A stretch of DNA of 64,000 bases from Salinicola salarius (GTDB lineage Bacteria; Pseudomonadota; Gammaproteobacteria; Pseudomonadales; Halomonadaceae): NCBI RefSeq assembly GCF_002179555.1, contig NZ_NHOU01000008.1:1-64000 (forward strand), in the 5' to 3' direction. Positions 55,500 through 64,000 of the stretch are shown here, piece by piece. Positions within the stretch are counted from its first letter, which is position 1. Each line of letters opens with the position of its first letter. The notes under the pieces were generated by a model. The model made no database searches. It was not told the origin of the DNA and was given only the letters and a program-made list of their open reading frames with translations. Made by a program: the position numbers and the translations under genes.

Positions 55500-56285
55500 T
55501 CAGGCCACCTGCTGCCAGTCGATACCGCTATCCTGGGCCGAAACCAGCAGACGCGACTCATCGCCGTCGAGCAGCGGCACCAAGGTTTCCAGTACCCGCT
55601 CGGGGTGATTATTTTGCGCCGACAGGTGCGAGCAGACAATCCGCTGCAGCCGATCGAGCCCCAGCTGGCGCAGCAGTTCCGCCGCCTGGCCGTTGGCGAG
55701 ATGGCCCCAGCGCCCGGCGACACGGCGCTTCAAGTGCGGCGGATAGGGCCCTTCTGCCAGCATGCGCGGATCGTGATTGCACTCGAGGAACAGCGCATCG
55801 CAGCCGCCGAAGACATCGGCCACGTGAGACGTCGGATGACCGAGATCGGTCAATACCCCGAGGCGGCGATCGTGGGCACGAAAGCAGAACTGGATCGGCT
55901 CACGGGCGTCGTGAGGAACGGTGACCGGATCGATCTCCAGTCCGCCGATGGCGAAGCGTGCCTGTGGTACCAGCAGTTCGTGCCTGGGCACCTCGCCCAA
56001 CTTGCCGGAGAACCAACTGCCGGCGCTGAGATAGACCGGCAGTTGATGGCGGCGCGCCAGGGCGCCCACCCCGGTGATGTGATCGCTGTGTTCATGAGTG
56101 ACCAACACCGCCGATAGCTGGCGCGGATGGACGCCCAACCGCGCGAGGCGCTTCTCCGCCTCGCGCACGCCGAAACCGCAATCCACCAGTACCAGGGTTT
56201 CGCCATCGCTGACCAGCGTCGCGTTGCCCTTGCTGCCGCTGCCCAGCGAGGCGAAGTGAAGGCCCGGTGTGGAGGGCGACGCCAT
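55500..56285 (-). CDS. MBL-fold metallo-hydrolase (YycJ/WalJ-like)
   Basis: A 261-residue metallo-beta-lactamase-fold protein. Metal motif THEHSDH (about 63-69), start SLGSGSKGNATLV and late CSHLSAQNN typical for YycJ-type exonuclease/hydrolase proteins. It sits between bamC (one-base overlap) and purC, a conserved order in this group of bacteria; biochemical role uncertain. Confidence 0.87.
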   Translation of the reverse strand: MASPSTPGLHFASLGSGSKGNATLVSDGETLVLVDCGFGVREAEKRLARLGVHPRQLSAVLVTHEHSDHITGVGALARRHQLPVYLSAGSWFSGKLGEVPRHELLVPQARFAIGGLEIDPVTVPHDAREPIQFCFRAHDRRLGVLTDLGHPTSHVADVFGGCDALFLECNHDPRMLAEGPYPPHLKRRVAGRWGHLANGQAAELLRQLGLDRLQRIVCSHLSAQNNHPERVLETLVPLLDGDESRLLVSAQDSGIDWQQVA

Positions 56286-57238
56286 CAGCGCAGCGTGGAC
56301 GCGATCGCGTCCAGCAGCTCCCGTGCCGCAGCCGGTGCCACCGGTTGACCATCGGCATCATCGACCGTCACCACGGTATTGTTGGCGTTCGAGTCGAGCT
56401 GCAGGCGGTAATGGTTGGGCTGCGGATCGCTGCCGAACCAGTCGAACCAGCCGCCGTCATCAGCTTCCAGCGGCAGGTAGTCGATGAAGAACTGACCGGC
56501 GCTGCGGTTCTGATCCGTTACCGTCAGGCGATCGTCATCGAATCCGTTCTGCAGCTGATAGTAGAGCTCGGACCAGGCACGCTCGCTGTCCAGTGCCAGA
56601 TCGAGCTTCCAGCCGCCGTCGCGGTTGCGCAGCTTCACGCGCTCGCTCTGGTCGAGCGGCTGCGCGGCCAGCGACACACCGCTGTCGGCGGTATGGTTGT
56701 TGTCCAGATACGCCTTGATCGAGGTCAGACATTGGGCGCTGCTGCCGATGTCGCAACGCACCTCGCTGGTACCGCTACGCAGCCCCTGGCGCAGGCTCAT
56801 GCTGCCCTGAGCGGTGTCGATGCGACCGCTGGCAGCATTGATGGCGGTCGGGTTGACGCCGTGATCGACGGCAAAGCCCTGCAGGCGCGGCCATACACTG
56901 GCCGGCGCGGCATCGACCAGCAGCCAGCGCTCGCTGCCTGCCTGACGCATTTCGACGTAAGGCTGCTCGTCGCTCTGCCCGGAGGCCAGCGGCTGCGGGC
57001 GCGGCGCGTCGTCCATGGCCTCCGTCGACGCGAAATCGCTATCGGCCTGGGGAACCGGCATCGAATCCTGATAGCGAACCTGGTTGCGCGAAGCCGGCAG
57101 ATCCAGCGGTTGGGTCATCTTGGCGTTCTGGTACTCGTCGTTGCGGTCATAGTAGTAACCGTCTTGAAACAGACCGCAGCCGGACAGGACCAGCGACGAG
57201 CACAACACCAGAGGCATCCATTTGAGGACGGGCTTCAT
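56285..57238 (-). CDS. bamC: Outer-membrane assembly lipoprotein BamC (NlpB)
   Basis: A 317-residue lipoprotein with lipobox LVLSGC (Cys about 19) and the unstructured, Gln/Asp-rich stretch that in BamC binds BamD (DGYYYDRNDEYQNAKM, LPASRNQVRYQD). Two helix-grip domains follow (about 95-200 and 225-317), e.g. ERWLLVDAAPASVWPRLQGF. It sits on the BAM complex that inserts beta-barrels. ATG 57238 with AAGGTGG upstream; the much longer open frame is not real. Follows dapA, the usual neighbour. Confidence 0.9.
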   Translation of the reverse strand: MKPVLKWMPLVLCSSLVLSGCGLFQDGYYYDRNDEYQNAKMTQPLDLPASRNQVRYQDSMPVPQADSDFASTEAMDDAPRPQPLASGQSDEQPYVEMRQAGSERWLLVDAAPASVWPRLQGFAVDHGVNPTAINAASGRIDTAQGSMSLRQGLRSGTSEVRCDIGSSAQCLTSIKAYLDNNHTADSGVSLAAQPLDQSERVKLRNRDGGWKLDLALDSERAWSELYYQLQNGFDDDRLTVTDQNRSAGQFFIDYLPLEADDGGWFDWFGSDPQPNHYRLQLDSNANNTVVTVDDADGQPVAPAAARELLDAIASTLR

Positions 57239-57297
57239 GCATCCACCTTTGTTTGAAGCAATGGGCTGGTTAGCGATTCGATCCACGCCGGGTGGCA

Positions 57298-58182
57298 TCA
57301 CTTGCTGTCGATGCCGGCGAGCTGCAACGCTTCGCCGACGCTGCCGTGGTAGCGTTCTGACAGCCAGGTCAGCGGCAGCCGGATCCCGGTGTCGGCATAA
57401 CCCATGCGGTTGAGCGCCCACTTGACCGGAATCGGGTTGGATTCGATCCCCAGCGCCGTGTGCAGCGGCGCCAGACGCGCGTTGATCTGGTGCGCCTTCT
57501 CGCGCTGGCCGCTGGTCGCCGCGACGCAGAGATCGTGCATCGACTGCGGCGCCACGTTGGCGGTGACGGAGATATCGCCGTGGCCGCCCATCAGCATGAA
57601 GTCGCAAGCGGTAGGGTCGTCACCGGAGTAGAGCGCGAAATCGCTGCCCTTGAGTCGATCGATCAGCTCCTCGGCACGTTCCAGGTTGCCGGTGGCGTCT
57701 TTCAAGCCAACGATCCGCTCGAGCTCCGCCAGGCGGAAAACCGTCTCGTTGTAGATGTCGGAGCAGGTACGACCGGGCACGTTATAGAGAATGATCGGCA
57801 GTTCGCTGGCTTCGGCGACCGCCTTGAAATGCTGATACAGGCCTTCCTGGGTCGGCTTGTTGTAGTAAGGCGCGACCGAAAGACAGCAGTCGGCACCTAC
57901 TTCGCTGGCATAGCGCGCCAGCTCGACCGCTTCGGCCGTGTTGTTGGCGCCCGTACCGGCGATGACCGGGATCCGACCGTTGACCTCTTCGACCACCGTG
58001 CGGATGACATCGAAGTGCTCGGCGAACGACATCGTGGTCGGTTCGCCCGTGGTACCGGCGGCGACGATCGCGTCAGTGCCGTGATCGAGATGGAAATTCA
58101 CCAGGCGACGCAGCGCCTCCCAGTCGATCTCGCCACCGGCTTTCATCGGCGTCGCCATGGCAACGATACTGCCTGTGATCAT
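57298..58182 (-). CDS. dapA: 4-hydroxy-tetrahydrodipicolinate synthase DapA
   Basis: A 294-residue class I aldolase that condenses pyruvate and aspartate semialdehyde for lysine/DAP synthesis. True DapA features: GTTGEP (44-49), [24 protein letters not shown] with the catalytic Tyr and Arg, and Schiff-base Lys in [10 protein letters not shown] (about 161). The bamC gene is next on the strand, which agrees with a housekeeping role. Confidence 0.96.
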   Translation of the reverse strand: MITGSIVAMATPMKAGGEIDWEALRRLVNFHLDHGTDAIVAAGTTGEPTTMSFAEHFDVIRTVVEEVNGRIPVIAGTGANNTAEAVELARYASEVGADCCLSVAPYYNKPTQEGLYQHFKAVAEASELPIILYNVPGRTCSDIYNETVFRLAELERIVGLKDATGNLERAEELIDRLKGSDFALYSGDDPTACDFMLMGGHGDISVTANVAPQSMHDLCVAATSGQREKAHQINARLAPLHTALGIESNPIPVKWALNRMGYADTGIRLPLTWLSERYHGSVGEALQLAGIDSK

Positions 58183-58558
58183 CTTGCAGCTCTCTCCCTG
58201 TGGCCGGGATGGACGCCGGCCGCGTTAACTCACCGTAAGTCGATTATCCCGGAAAGCGAATAACCGGACCTGACGAATCCCGGAACCCCGGACGCATGCC
58301 AATGCGGGCATGGCGCCTACCCAGGCACGATTTGCAAACCTCAGATGGTACTCAGGCAGCCTCGGCGTGTACAGCCGGCAAGCCGGCTCCCCGCCGAGAT
58401 CGACGCCTCGACACACGACGCCGTCCTGTGATGATCTCGTCGCCCGTCTCGAGGATCGCCATGCCCGAGCATTGACCGCCAGAATCGGCTATCGTTCGTT
58501 CGCAACGGAATCCTCAGGGATTTTGACGATCCATTCCCCTTTCATTTCGGAGCGGCTC
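58183..58558. other. Intergenic, 376 bp, divergent promoters
   Basis: Between dapA (minus) and bcp (plus). Frames in it show no protein family and lack ribosome sites. It should contain both promoters. Confidence 0.4.
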
Positions 58559-59029
58559 ATGACCCTCAGCGTTGGACAACCCGTCGAAGACTTCTCCGCC
58601 GAGGCCACCGGCGACACGACCTTTCGTCTCGGCGACTACCGTGGCAAGCAGGTAGTGATCTATTTCTATCCCAAGGACAGCACCCCGGGCTGCACCACCG
58701 AGGGCGGCGACTTCCGCGACAAGATCGGCGAGTTCGAGGCCGCCAACACGGTCATCTTCGGCGTCTCGCGGGATGGCCTCAAGTCCCACGAGAACTTCAA
58801 GGCCAAGCAGGGCTTCCCGTTCGAGCTGATCTCCGATCGCGACGAAGCGATTTGCCGGCAGTTCGACGTGATCAAGCTGAAGAAGATGTACGGCAAGGAA
58901 CATCTGGGCGTCGAGCGCAGCACGTTCCTGATCGACGCCGACGGCAACCTGGCCCACGAGTGGCGTGGCGTCAAGGTGCCGGGGCACGTGGACGAAGTGC
59001 TCGAAGCGGCGCGCGAACTCAACGTCTGA
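58559..59029 (+). CDS. bcp: Thioredoxin-dependent peroxiredoxin Bcp (PrxQ)
   Basis: A 156-residue peroxiredoxin. Peroxidatic Cys45 in STPGCTTEGG. In E. coli Bcp a resolving Cys follows five residues later; here position 50 is Gly, so the resolving role must fall to Cys99 (EAICRQF) or an outside thiol. It removes hydroperoxides in the cytosol. ATG 58559 has GGAG nearby (about six bases); the upstream frame is long but not a domain. Confidence 0.92.
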   Translation: MTLSVGQPVEDFSAEATGDTTFRLGDYRGKQVVIYFYPKDSTPGCTTEGGDFRDKIGEFEAANTVIFGVSRDGLKSHENFKAKQGFPFELISDRDEAICRQFDVIKLKKMYGKEHLGVERSTFLIDADGNLAHEWRGVKVPGHVDEVLEAARELNV

Positions 59030-59048
59030 CGGTCGGCGAGGACGCGCT

Positions 59049-60134
59049 TCAGGGCGTCTTCTCTATCTCGGTCTGGTCCGACTCGCCTCGCGGCCAGGCC
59101 TGCACCAGCGCCTTGATCAAGGTTGCCAGTGGAATCGCGAAGAACACGCCCCAGAAGCCCCACAGCCCCCCGAAAAACAGCACTGCCAGAATGATCGAGA
59201 CAGGGTGCAGGTTGACCGCTTCCGAGAACAGGATCGGCACCAGCACATTGCCGTCGAGCGCCTGCAGAATGGCGTACGCCACCAGCACATACAGGAACTG
59301 CTCGCTGGCGCCGAAATGAAAACCCGCCACCGCCGCGACCGGCAGCGTGGCAACCGCGGCACCGATGTAGGGCACCAGCACCGACAGTCCCACCATCAGC
59401 CCCAGCAAGGCGGCGTAGGGCAATCCGAAGGCCCAGAAGAGAATGAAGGCCACGCTGCCGACGATGATGATCTCGATGGTCTTGCCGCGCACGTAGTTGG
59501 CGATCTGATCGTCCATCTCATTCCAGATACGGGTCATCAGCGTGCGTCTGCCCGGCAGCATCGACAGCATGAAGGCGACCAGCCGCTCGCGATCCTTGAG
59601 CATGAAGAAGACCAGGATCGGCACCAGTACCAGGTAGATGATCACCGCCATCAGGTTGCCCAGCGACGCCAGCGAGAAGGTCAGCGCCCGCTGGCCGAGC
59701 TGCGACGCCTGGTGGCCCGCCGTGGCGATCCACCCCTGGATCTGATCCGGCGTGACGATGGTCGGGTATTTCGTCTGCATCTCGCCCAGCCAGCGTTGGC
59801 TGCTGGCAAACATGCTGGGGGCCTCCTGGACCAGCTCGACCAGCTGATTCCAGACCAGCGGCATGATGACCAGCGCCAAGGCGAGTAGCGCCCCCACGAA
59901 CAGCAGAAAGACCAGCCCGACCGCCAGCAGACGCGGCAGCCCTCGACGCTCCAGCCAGGCCACCACGCCCTGCAACAGGAAGGCGACGACCAGCGCGGTG
60001 AAAAACGGTGCCAGCGCACCGCCGAGCCAGATCACGATGGCAAAGCCGCCGATCAGCAGTGCCAGCAGGACGATCGCTTCTTCATCGGAGAGATAACGCT
60101 CGAACCAGTTACGCAGGATGCCCTTCAAACTCAT
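59049..60134 (-). CDS. perM: AI-2E family transporter (PerM)
   Basis: A 361-residue membrane protein of the AI-2E/PerM family. About seven spans with a central segment of the type LVPILVFFMLKDRERL (about 160-175) and VPYIGAAVATLPV (about 262). Members move small metabolites or ions such as AI-2, indole or sodium; substrate unknown here. Overlaps tusA by four bases (ATGA). Confidence 0.9.
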   Translation of the reverse strand: MSLKGILRNWFERYLSDEEAIVLLALLIGGFAIVIWLGGALAPFFTALVVAFLLQGVVAWLERRGLPRLLAVGLVFLLFVGALLALALVIMPLVWNQLVELVQEAPSMFASSQRWLGEMQTKYPTIVTPDQIQGWIATAGHQASQLGQRALTFSLASLGNLMAVIIYLVLVPILVFFMLKDRERLVAFMLSMLPGRRTLMTRIWNEMDDQIANYVRGKTIEIIIVGSVAFILFWAFGLPYAALLGLMVGLSVLVPYIGAAVATLPVAAVAGFHFGASEQFLYVLVAYAILQALDGNVLVPILFSEAVNLHPVSIILAVLFFGGLWGFWGVFFAIPLATLIKALVQAWPRGESDQTEIEKTP

Positions 60135-60382
60135 GCCGGTGCGTCTCCATCCGCCTTGCGCAGCCAGTAGCGATAGATTCCGTCCGCTTGCTCGCGCTCG
60201 ACCAGCGTATGCCGGCTATGCTCGACGAAACTCTCGAAGTCACGCCAGGAGCCAGCGTCGGTCGCGATCACTTCGAGCAGTTGCCCGGCTTGCATGCCGG
60301 CGAGAGCTTGCTTGGCCTTGAGCAACGGAAGCGGACAGCTCAGACCGGAGGCATCCAGCCGGCAATCGGGCGCTTGAGACAT
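60131..60382 (-). CDS. tusA: Sulfurtransferase TusA
   Basis: An 83-residue SirA/TusA protein. The sulfur-carrying Cys16 lies in LDASGLSCPLPLLKAKQAL (10-28), the full CPxP signature. It relays persulfide sulfur for tRNA 2-thiouridine and other uses. It overlaps perM. Confidence 0.92.
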   Translation of the reverse strand: MSQAPDCRLDASGLSCPLPLLKAKQALAGMQAGQLLEVIATDAGSWRDFESFVEHSRHTLVEREQADGIYRYWLRKADGDAPA

Positions 60383-60633
60383 AACAGATTCCGGGTTGGT
60401 GAACGGTAAATTGAAAGACGAATCGAAAGTTCGTTAGCCTGCCACGGGGCCGGTGGCATCGCTCCCCGACTTTTGGAAAGCGCCTGGGCACGTCTGCGAC
60501 AAACTGTAGTCGAAGGCATGATAACCCAGACCGTTACCCCCTACCGTGGCTTTCGCCTGCAGCGTATCTTTGGCTGCGCCGGGTCTTTTGCGTGTACCGT
60601 AGCTTTGCCTGAATGGGGATCGAGACCGTCAGC

Positions 60634-62097
60634 ATGACAAACCACCGACCGACATCATTCAAACGGCAGCTGTTGGCCGTCTCGTTGCTATCCGCCACGC
60701 TGGCCGGCGCCGCCCCGCTCGCCCAGGCCCAGCAAGGCTATCAGCTTCCGGATCTCGGCAGTACCAGTGCTGCCGTCACCACCAGTGACGAATACCGCCT
60801 GGGTCGCGCCTGGCTACGCCAGTTCCGCGCCCAGACCGACCCATGGCAGGATCCGATCACCCAGACCTACGTCCGCTCGATGCTGGCCAAACTGGTGCCA
60901 TACAGCGGCGTCAACGAACGGCTCGTGGTCACGCTCGTCGACAGTCGTCTGCTCAACGCCTTCGCCGTGCCCGGCGGCGTGGTCGGGGTCAATGCCGGCC
61001 TGTTCACCACCGCGCCCGAAGAGGACGAGTTCGCCTCGGTGCTGGCTCACGAGCTGGGCCACCTGGCCCAGCGCCACTATGCCCGGCGCATGGAGCGGGT
61101 CGAGGAGACGCAGCTGCCGACCATGGCGGCGATGCTGGCGGGCATGGTGCTGGCGGCCGGGGGTGGCGGCAGCGCTGGCATCGCCGCCATGATGGGGACG
61201 CAGGCCGCCTTCATTCAGGACCAGCTCGCCTACTCCCGGCGCTTCGAGCAGGAGGCCGATCGCGTTGGTCTCGGCGCCATGGCCAAGGCCGGGTACGACC
61301 CGCAGGCCATGCCGGACATGTTCCGCACGCTGCAGAAGCTCGCCGCGCTGCAAGGCGGCAATCCGCCGGAGTTTCTGCTGACCCACCCGGTCACCGAATC
61401 GCGCATCAGCGATACCCAGACGCGCGCCGATCAGTTGCCATCACCTCCCCACCGTGACGACCCGACTTACGCCATGATTCGCGGGCGAGCGCTGCTGCTG
61501 ATCAACCGGGACAACCCGAGCCAGGCGATGACGGCGCTCGAGCAGGACGATCCGCCGCCGGCAGCGTTGAGTTACCTTCAGGCGTTGATCGATGCCCGGC
61601 AGACGCGCACCGACGCCGCGCTGGAAACGCTGGACGAGTTGGCCCGACAATACCCCGATCTTTCGATGATCCCCGCCACGGCGGCGCAGATCGCCTACGA
61701 CGCCGACCGCCGCCAGGAGGCCGTGACGCGAGCGCAGCGCATCCTGCGGCTTTCCCCCTCCTACTATCCGGCGCAATGGGTACAGGCGGAAGCCCTGGTG
61801 CAGACGTCCCCTGCCCAGGCGTTCGACGTACTGCGCGCCATGAGCGAACAGTATCCGGAGGACCCTAACGTGTTCGGACTACTGGCCGAGGCCGCCGGCC
61901 GCACCGGCCGTGATGCCTGGGGCCAGCTGGCGCGCGCCGAGCAGCTACAGCTCGAAGGACGCATCGACACCGCCATCCGCCAGATAGACTCCGCCGAGAA
62001 AGTGGCCAGGCAGAGCGGCGACTACGCCATGGCCAGCCGCATCGAGCAGCGGCGCCAGGATTTCCTCGGCTACCGGGATACGATGCAAAACTTCTGA
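60634..62097 (+). CDS. bepA: Beta-barrel assembly-enhancing M48 protease BepA
   Basis: A 487-residue periplasmic metalloprotease with TPR repeats. Signal peptide to about residue 33 (GAAPLAQAQ), zinc motif HELGH at 139-143, third ligand Glu in FEQEADRVGL, then alpha-helical TPR repeats from about 290. It checks and degrades misassembled outer-membrane proteins such as LptD. ATG 60634 was preferred to 60613. It diverges from tusA. Confidence 0.92.
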   Translation: MTNHRPTSFKRQLLAVSLLSATLAGAAPLAQAQQGYQLPDLGSTSAAVTTSDEYRLGRAWLRQFRAQTDPWQDPITQTYVRSMLAKLVPYSGVNERLVVTLVDSRLLNAFAVPGGVVGVNAGLFTTAPEEDEFASVLAHELGHLAQRHYARRMERVEETQLPTMAAMLAGMVLAAGGGGSAGIAAMMGTQAAFIQDQLAYSRRFEQEADRVGLGAMAKAGYDPQAMPDMFRTLQKLAALQGGNPPEFLLTHPVTESRISDTQTRADQLPSPPHRDDPTYAMIRGRALLLINRDNPSQAMTALEQDDPPPAALSYLQALIDARQTRTDAALETLDELARQYPDLSMIPATAAQIAYDADRRQEAVTRAQRILRLSPSYYPAQWVQAEALVQTSPAQAFDVLRAMSEQYPEDPNVFGLLAEAAGRTGRDAWGQLARAEQLQLEGRIDTAIRQIDSAEKVARQSGDYAMASRIEQRRQDFLGYRDTMQNF

Positions 62098-62183
62098 TCT
62101 GCCCCGCCATGGGACCCCGGCGATGGCTTCCGGACATCTCGCGCCGAGCTCGCGCCGAGAAAGAAACGGCCGGAGAGCAGGAC

Positions 62184-63443
62184 TCAGCGATGCCGGTCGA
62201 GGTGCGCGACGATCGCGTCGAAGAACGCCATGGGATCGATCGCCAACTTGCCCAACGGCTTGGGGGCGGCGGCGTTCTGCGCGATCACGATCTCGCGGGC
62301 CGGATTGACGTAGATGGCCTGCCCGTGGATACCCTTCGCCGCATAGGCCTGGTCCTGGCGTGAAGGGTCCGTCCAGGCCGTCCACCACATGTAGCCATAT
62401 TCCAGTGGTACAGAGCCCGGTGATACCGTGCCCGGTGATACGGTGCCCAGCGACTCACCGCCAGCGAGCGTGGTCGGCCTCGTGGCCTCGGCGATCCAGC
62501 CTTCGGGCAATAGCGGCTCGCCATCGATCTTCCCGCCTTCGAGCATGAACTGGCCGAAACGCGCGTAATCTCTCAACGTTGCGCTGATCCCGCTGCCGCC
62601 GATCTCGATGCCGTCCGGCGACTCCAGCCACCAGGTGGCCTCGTGCTCCATGCCGAAGGGCTGCCATAGCTTGTCCGACAGATAGTCGGCCAACGGCCGG
62701 CCGACGGCACGGCGAACGAGTTCGGCAAGAATCTGCGTCTCGCCGGTGCTGTAGTTGTGGACCGCGCCCGGCATCGCGGTGCGAGGCAGCGACGCCATTA
62801 CCGCCATCGCCCCGCCCGGTTGCTGGGCGACTTGCGCCTCGAGCAGCCGGCGGCGATCGGACGCCGGGTCGGTGTAGGTTTCGTTCCAGGCCACGCCGGA
62901 GGCCATCATCAGCAGATCGCGCAGACTCACGCCATCGTAGGCGCTTCCCGCCAGCGCCGGCACGTAGTCGACCACCCGAGCCGCCAGTCCCTCCCGGATC
63001 GACCCGTCCTGAATCGCCATGCCGGCCAGCGTCGAGCAGATGGACTTGGCGACCGACATCGACATCCAGCGCGTATCGCGATCGTTGCCGCGCTGATAGG
63101 TCTCGTGGACGATGCGGCCCCGGTGGAGAACCACCAGCCCGGTGACCTGGTTCAAGGCGAGATAGTCGTAGAGGTCGTAGGACTCGCCATTCACCGTGGC
63201 CAGCACCCCGTCGAGACTCTCCAGCGCCTGCGGCAGCGGGCGTGGCCGCTCGCTGCCAGTGACGACCCTCGAAGGAAACAGCCGGTCGATATTGCGAAAG
63301 GTGCTGACCGCCAGATCCGGAACCAACCGCCCGCTGTAGATCTGCTCGACGCTGCCGATCGGCTCGTCGGCATGGCGATAGACGGCACTCGATCGGGACG
63401 AGTGTCGAGCGGCAGCGAGCGGCGCGGAGGCACGGGAAGACAT
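62184..63443 (-). CDS. Serine hydrolase, class C beta-lactamase fold
   Basis: A 419-residue penicillin-binding-like serine hydrolase. Catalytic Ser130-x-x-Lys133 in MSVAKS; Tyr-Ser-Thr in HNYSTGE (about 224) as the YxN element; HGQAIYVNP near the end as the KTG-like box. No signal peptide is clear: the N-terminus is Ser/Ala/Arg-rich. ATG 63443 follows AGGAGAG; the longer frame enters the neighbouring MITE. Family activity: esterase or D-aminopeptidase; specific role unknown. Confidence 0.83.
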   Translation of the reverse strand: MSSRASAPLAAARHSSRSSAVYRHADEPIGSVEQIYSGRLVPDLAVSTFRNIDRLFPSRVVTGSERPRPLPQALESLDGVLATVNGESYDLYDYLALNQVTGLVVLHRGRIVHETYQRGNDRDTRWMSMSVAKSICSTLAGMAIQDGSIREGLAARVVDYVPALAGSAYDGVSLRDLLMMASGVAWNETYTDPASDRRRLLEAQVAQQPGGAMAVMASLPRTAMPGAVHNYSTGETQILAELVRRAVGRPLADYLSDKLWQPFGMEHEATWWLESPDGIEIGGSGISATLRDYARFGQFMLEGGKIDGEPLLPEGWIAEATRPTTLAGGESLGTVSPGTVSPGSVPLEYGYMWWTAWTDPSRQDQAYAAKGIHGQAIYVNPAREIVIAQNAAAPKPLGKLAIDPMAFFDAIVAHLDRHR

Positions 63444-63466
63444 GGGCTCTCTCCTGGAACGGTCAT

Positions 63467-63736
63467 TAGGGTCTGTTGACGTTTCTGCGCGAACCGCGTT
63501 GCTGCGCCAAATGGCGCCAGGCCAGGCGCGGGATGCAGAGAAGGGTGGTTCCCTTTTCCAACCCCGCAACGCCGCATGGCGCCATTTGCCGCGCAACCCG
63601 AAGGGCCGGGCCAGTTTTTGCACGGTGCTGCGTTATTCGTCGTTCATTTGGAATGACCAAACTACGCTCCTCACGCCTTGCCTCCGCACAAAAACTGGCT
63701 CCGGCGCGGCCGTGCATGAAACGTCAACAGACCCTA
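63467..63736. mobile_element. 270-bp MITE-like element with 17-bp inverted ends
   Basis: Perfect terminal inverted repeats GGGTCTGTTGACGTTTC (63469-63485) and its complement (63718-63734), flanked by TA on both sides. There are further inner inverted repeats around AAATGGCGCC. No transposase. Unrelated in sequence to the 159-bp elements. Confidence 0.8.
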
Positions 63737-63805
63737 GATCAACCAGTACCACAGACACGACCAGGCGCGCATCAACTCAGCGTGAAGCGAAGGAATAAAA
63801 CAGAA

Positions 63806-63881
63806 TGGTGGGTCGTGTAGGATTCGAACCTACGACCAATTGGTTAAAAGCCAACTGCTCTACCAACTGAGCTAACGACCC
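63806..63881 (-). tRNA. tRNA-Lys(TTT), copy 1
   Basis: A 76-base cloverleaf on the minus strand. Acceptor GGGTCGT pairs with ACGACCC, followed by encoded ACCA; D-loop TAGCTCAGTTGGTAGA, anticodon loop CTTTTAA with anticodon TTT, and T-loop GGTTCGAATCC. All stems pair. Confidence 0.97.
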
Positions 63882-63941
63882 GGAACGGATGATCGGCGGT
63901 GGAAGCCGAATCGATGCCGTGAAGGCGAGGAAAGAGATCGA

Positions 63942-64000
63942 TGGTGGGTCGTGTAGGATTCGAACCTACGACCAATTGGTTAAAAGCCAACTGCTCTACC
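63942..64000 (-). tRNA. tRNA-Lys(TTT), copy 2, cut by window edge
   Basis: The 3' 59 bases are identical to copy 1, including CCA, T-arm and the TTT anticodon loop. The D-arm and 5' end lie outside the window. The two copies are 60 bases apart and form a tandem unit. Confidence 0.95.

Noticed and set aside
57239-57607. Long N-terminal extension of BamC
   Set aside because: It is the wrong-frame reading of the dapA 3' end; the lipoprotein signal begins at 57238.
63444-63623. 60-residue N-terminal extension of the serine hydrolase
   Set aside because: It lies largely in the MITE; ATG 63443 has AGGAGAG just upstream.

Overview
The window is high-GC gammaproteobacterial chromosome, most likely from Halomonadaceae (Halomonas, Chromohalobacter, Salinicola or a relative). 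This rests on the gene set: a two-subunit AstA (AruF/AruG) arginine succinyltransferase pathway with an aot-type transporter, many TRAP and TTT solute importers, and the block purC / MBL hydrolase / bamC / dapA / bcp / perM / tusA / bepA. No rRNA, prophage, plasmid origin or CRISPR array was seen. The genus is an inference.

Layout. 1-0.9 kb: start of an outer-membrane porin, running off the left edge, overlapped by a small periplasmic-binding-like protein. 1.5-11.3 kb: a sugar-acid regulon with an FMN 2-hydroxy-acid dehydrogenase, a DapA-family lyase, an enolase-superfamily dehydratase, a TctCBA importer, a divergent FCD-type GntR regulator and an IlvD/EDD sugar-acid dehydratase. A related operator-like motif occurs in front of both tctC and the dehydratase. 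11.6-14.9 kb: hemerythrin, SDR, lipocalin and SMP-30 lactonase. 15.2-21.8 kb: astE plus an aotPQM-J-O-J arginine/ornithine importer. 22.3-31 kb: a small hypothetical protein, an AbrB-type membrane protein, a PQQ-type sugar dehydrogenase, a phosphoesterase, a small secreted protein, a MetE-like enzyme, ilvD and a LysR regulator. 31-37.1 kb: an operon of DUF1445, TRAP DctPQM, DUF2848 and an amidase, whose substrate is unknown. 37.2-41.7 kb: a TetR/MFS pair with matching operators, a CynX-like MFS protein and an SDR. 41.75-48.1 kb: astC-astA-astA-astD-astB on the minus strand. 48.4-54.4 kb: SDR, a very long heptanucleotide array, an HxlR-FabF pair, a GNAT, an acireductone-dioxygenase homologue without most of its metal ligands, trmO and a cyclophilin. 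54.7-63.4 kb: the housekeeping block and a serine hydrolase. 63.8-64 kb: tandem tRNA-Lys genes, the second cut by the window edge.

The arginine system is physically split. The importer and AstE (15-22 kb) feed the AstCABD enzymes (42-48 kb), giving arginine to glutamate plus succinate. The two carbon regulons (1.5-11 kb and 31-37 kb) each pair a high-affinity importer with dedicated dehydratase, lyase or amidase enzymes.

The most unusual non-gene signal is the density of tandem repeats in spacers: 64 perfect TAAGCTC units followed by GAAGCTC and GTAGCTC units, a TAAGCCG array inside the ast operon, and 8-, 12-, 14-, 15- and ~28-bp arrays elsewhere. There are also two 159-bp MITE-like elements, a different MITE-like element near the tRNAs, and a cluster of four hairpins at 9.2 kb.
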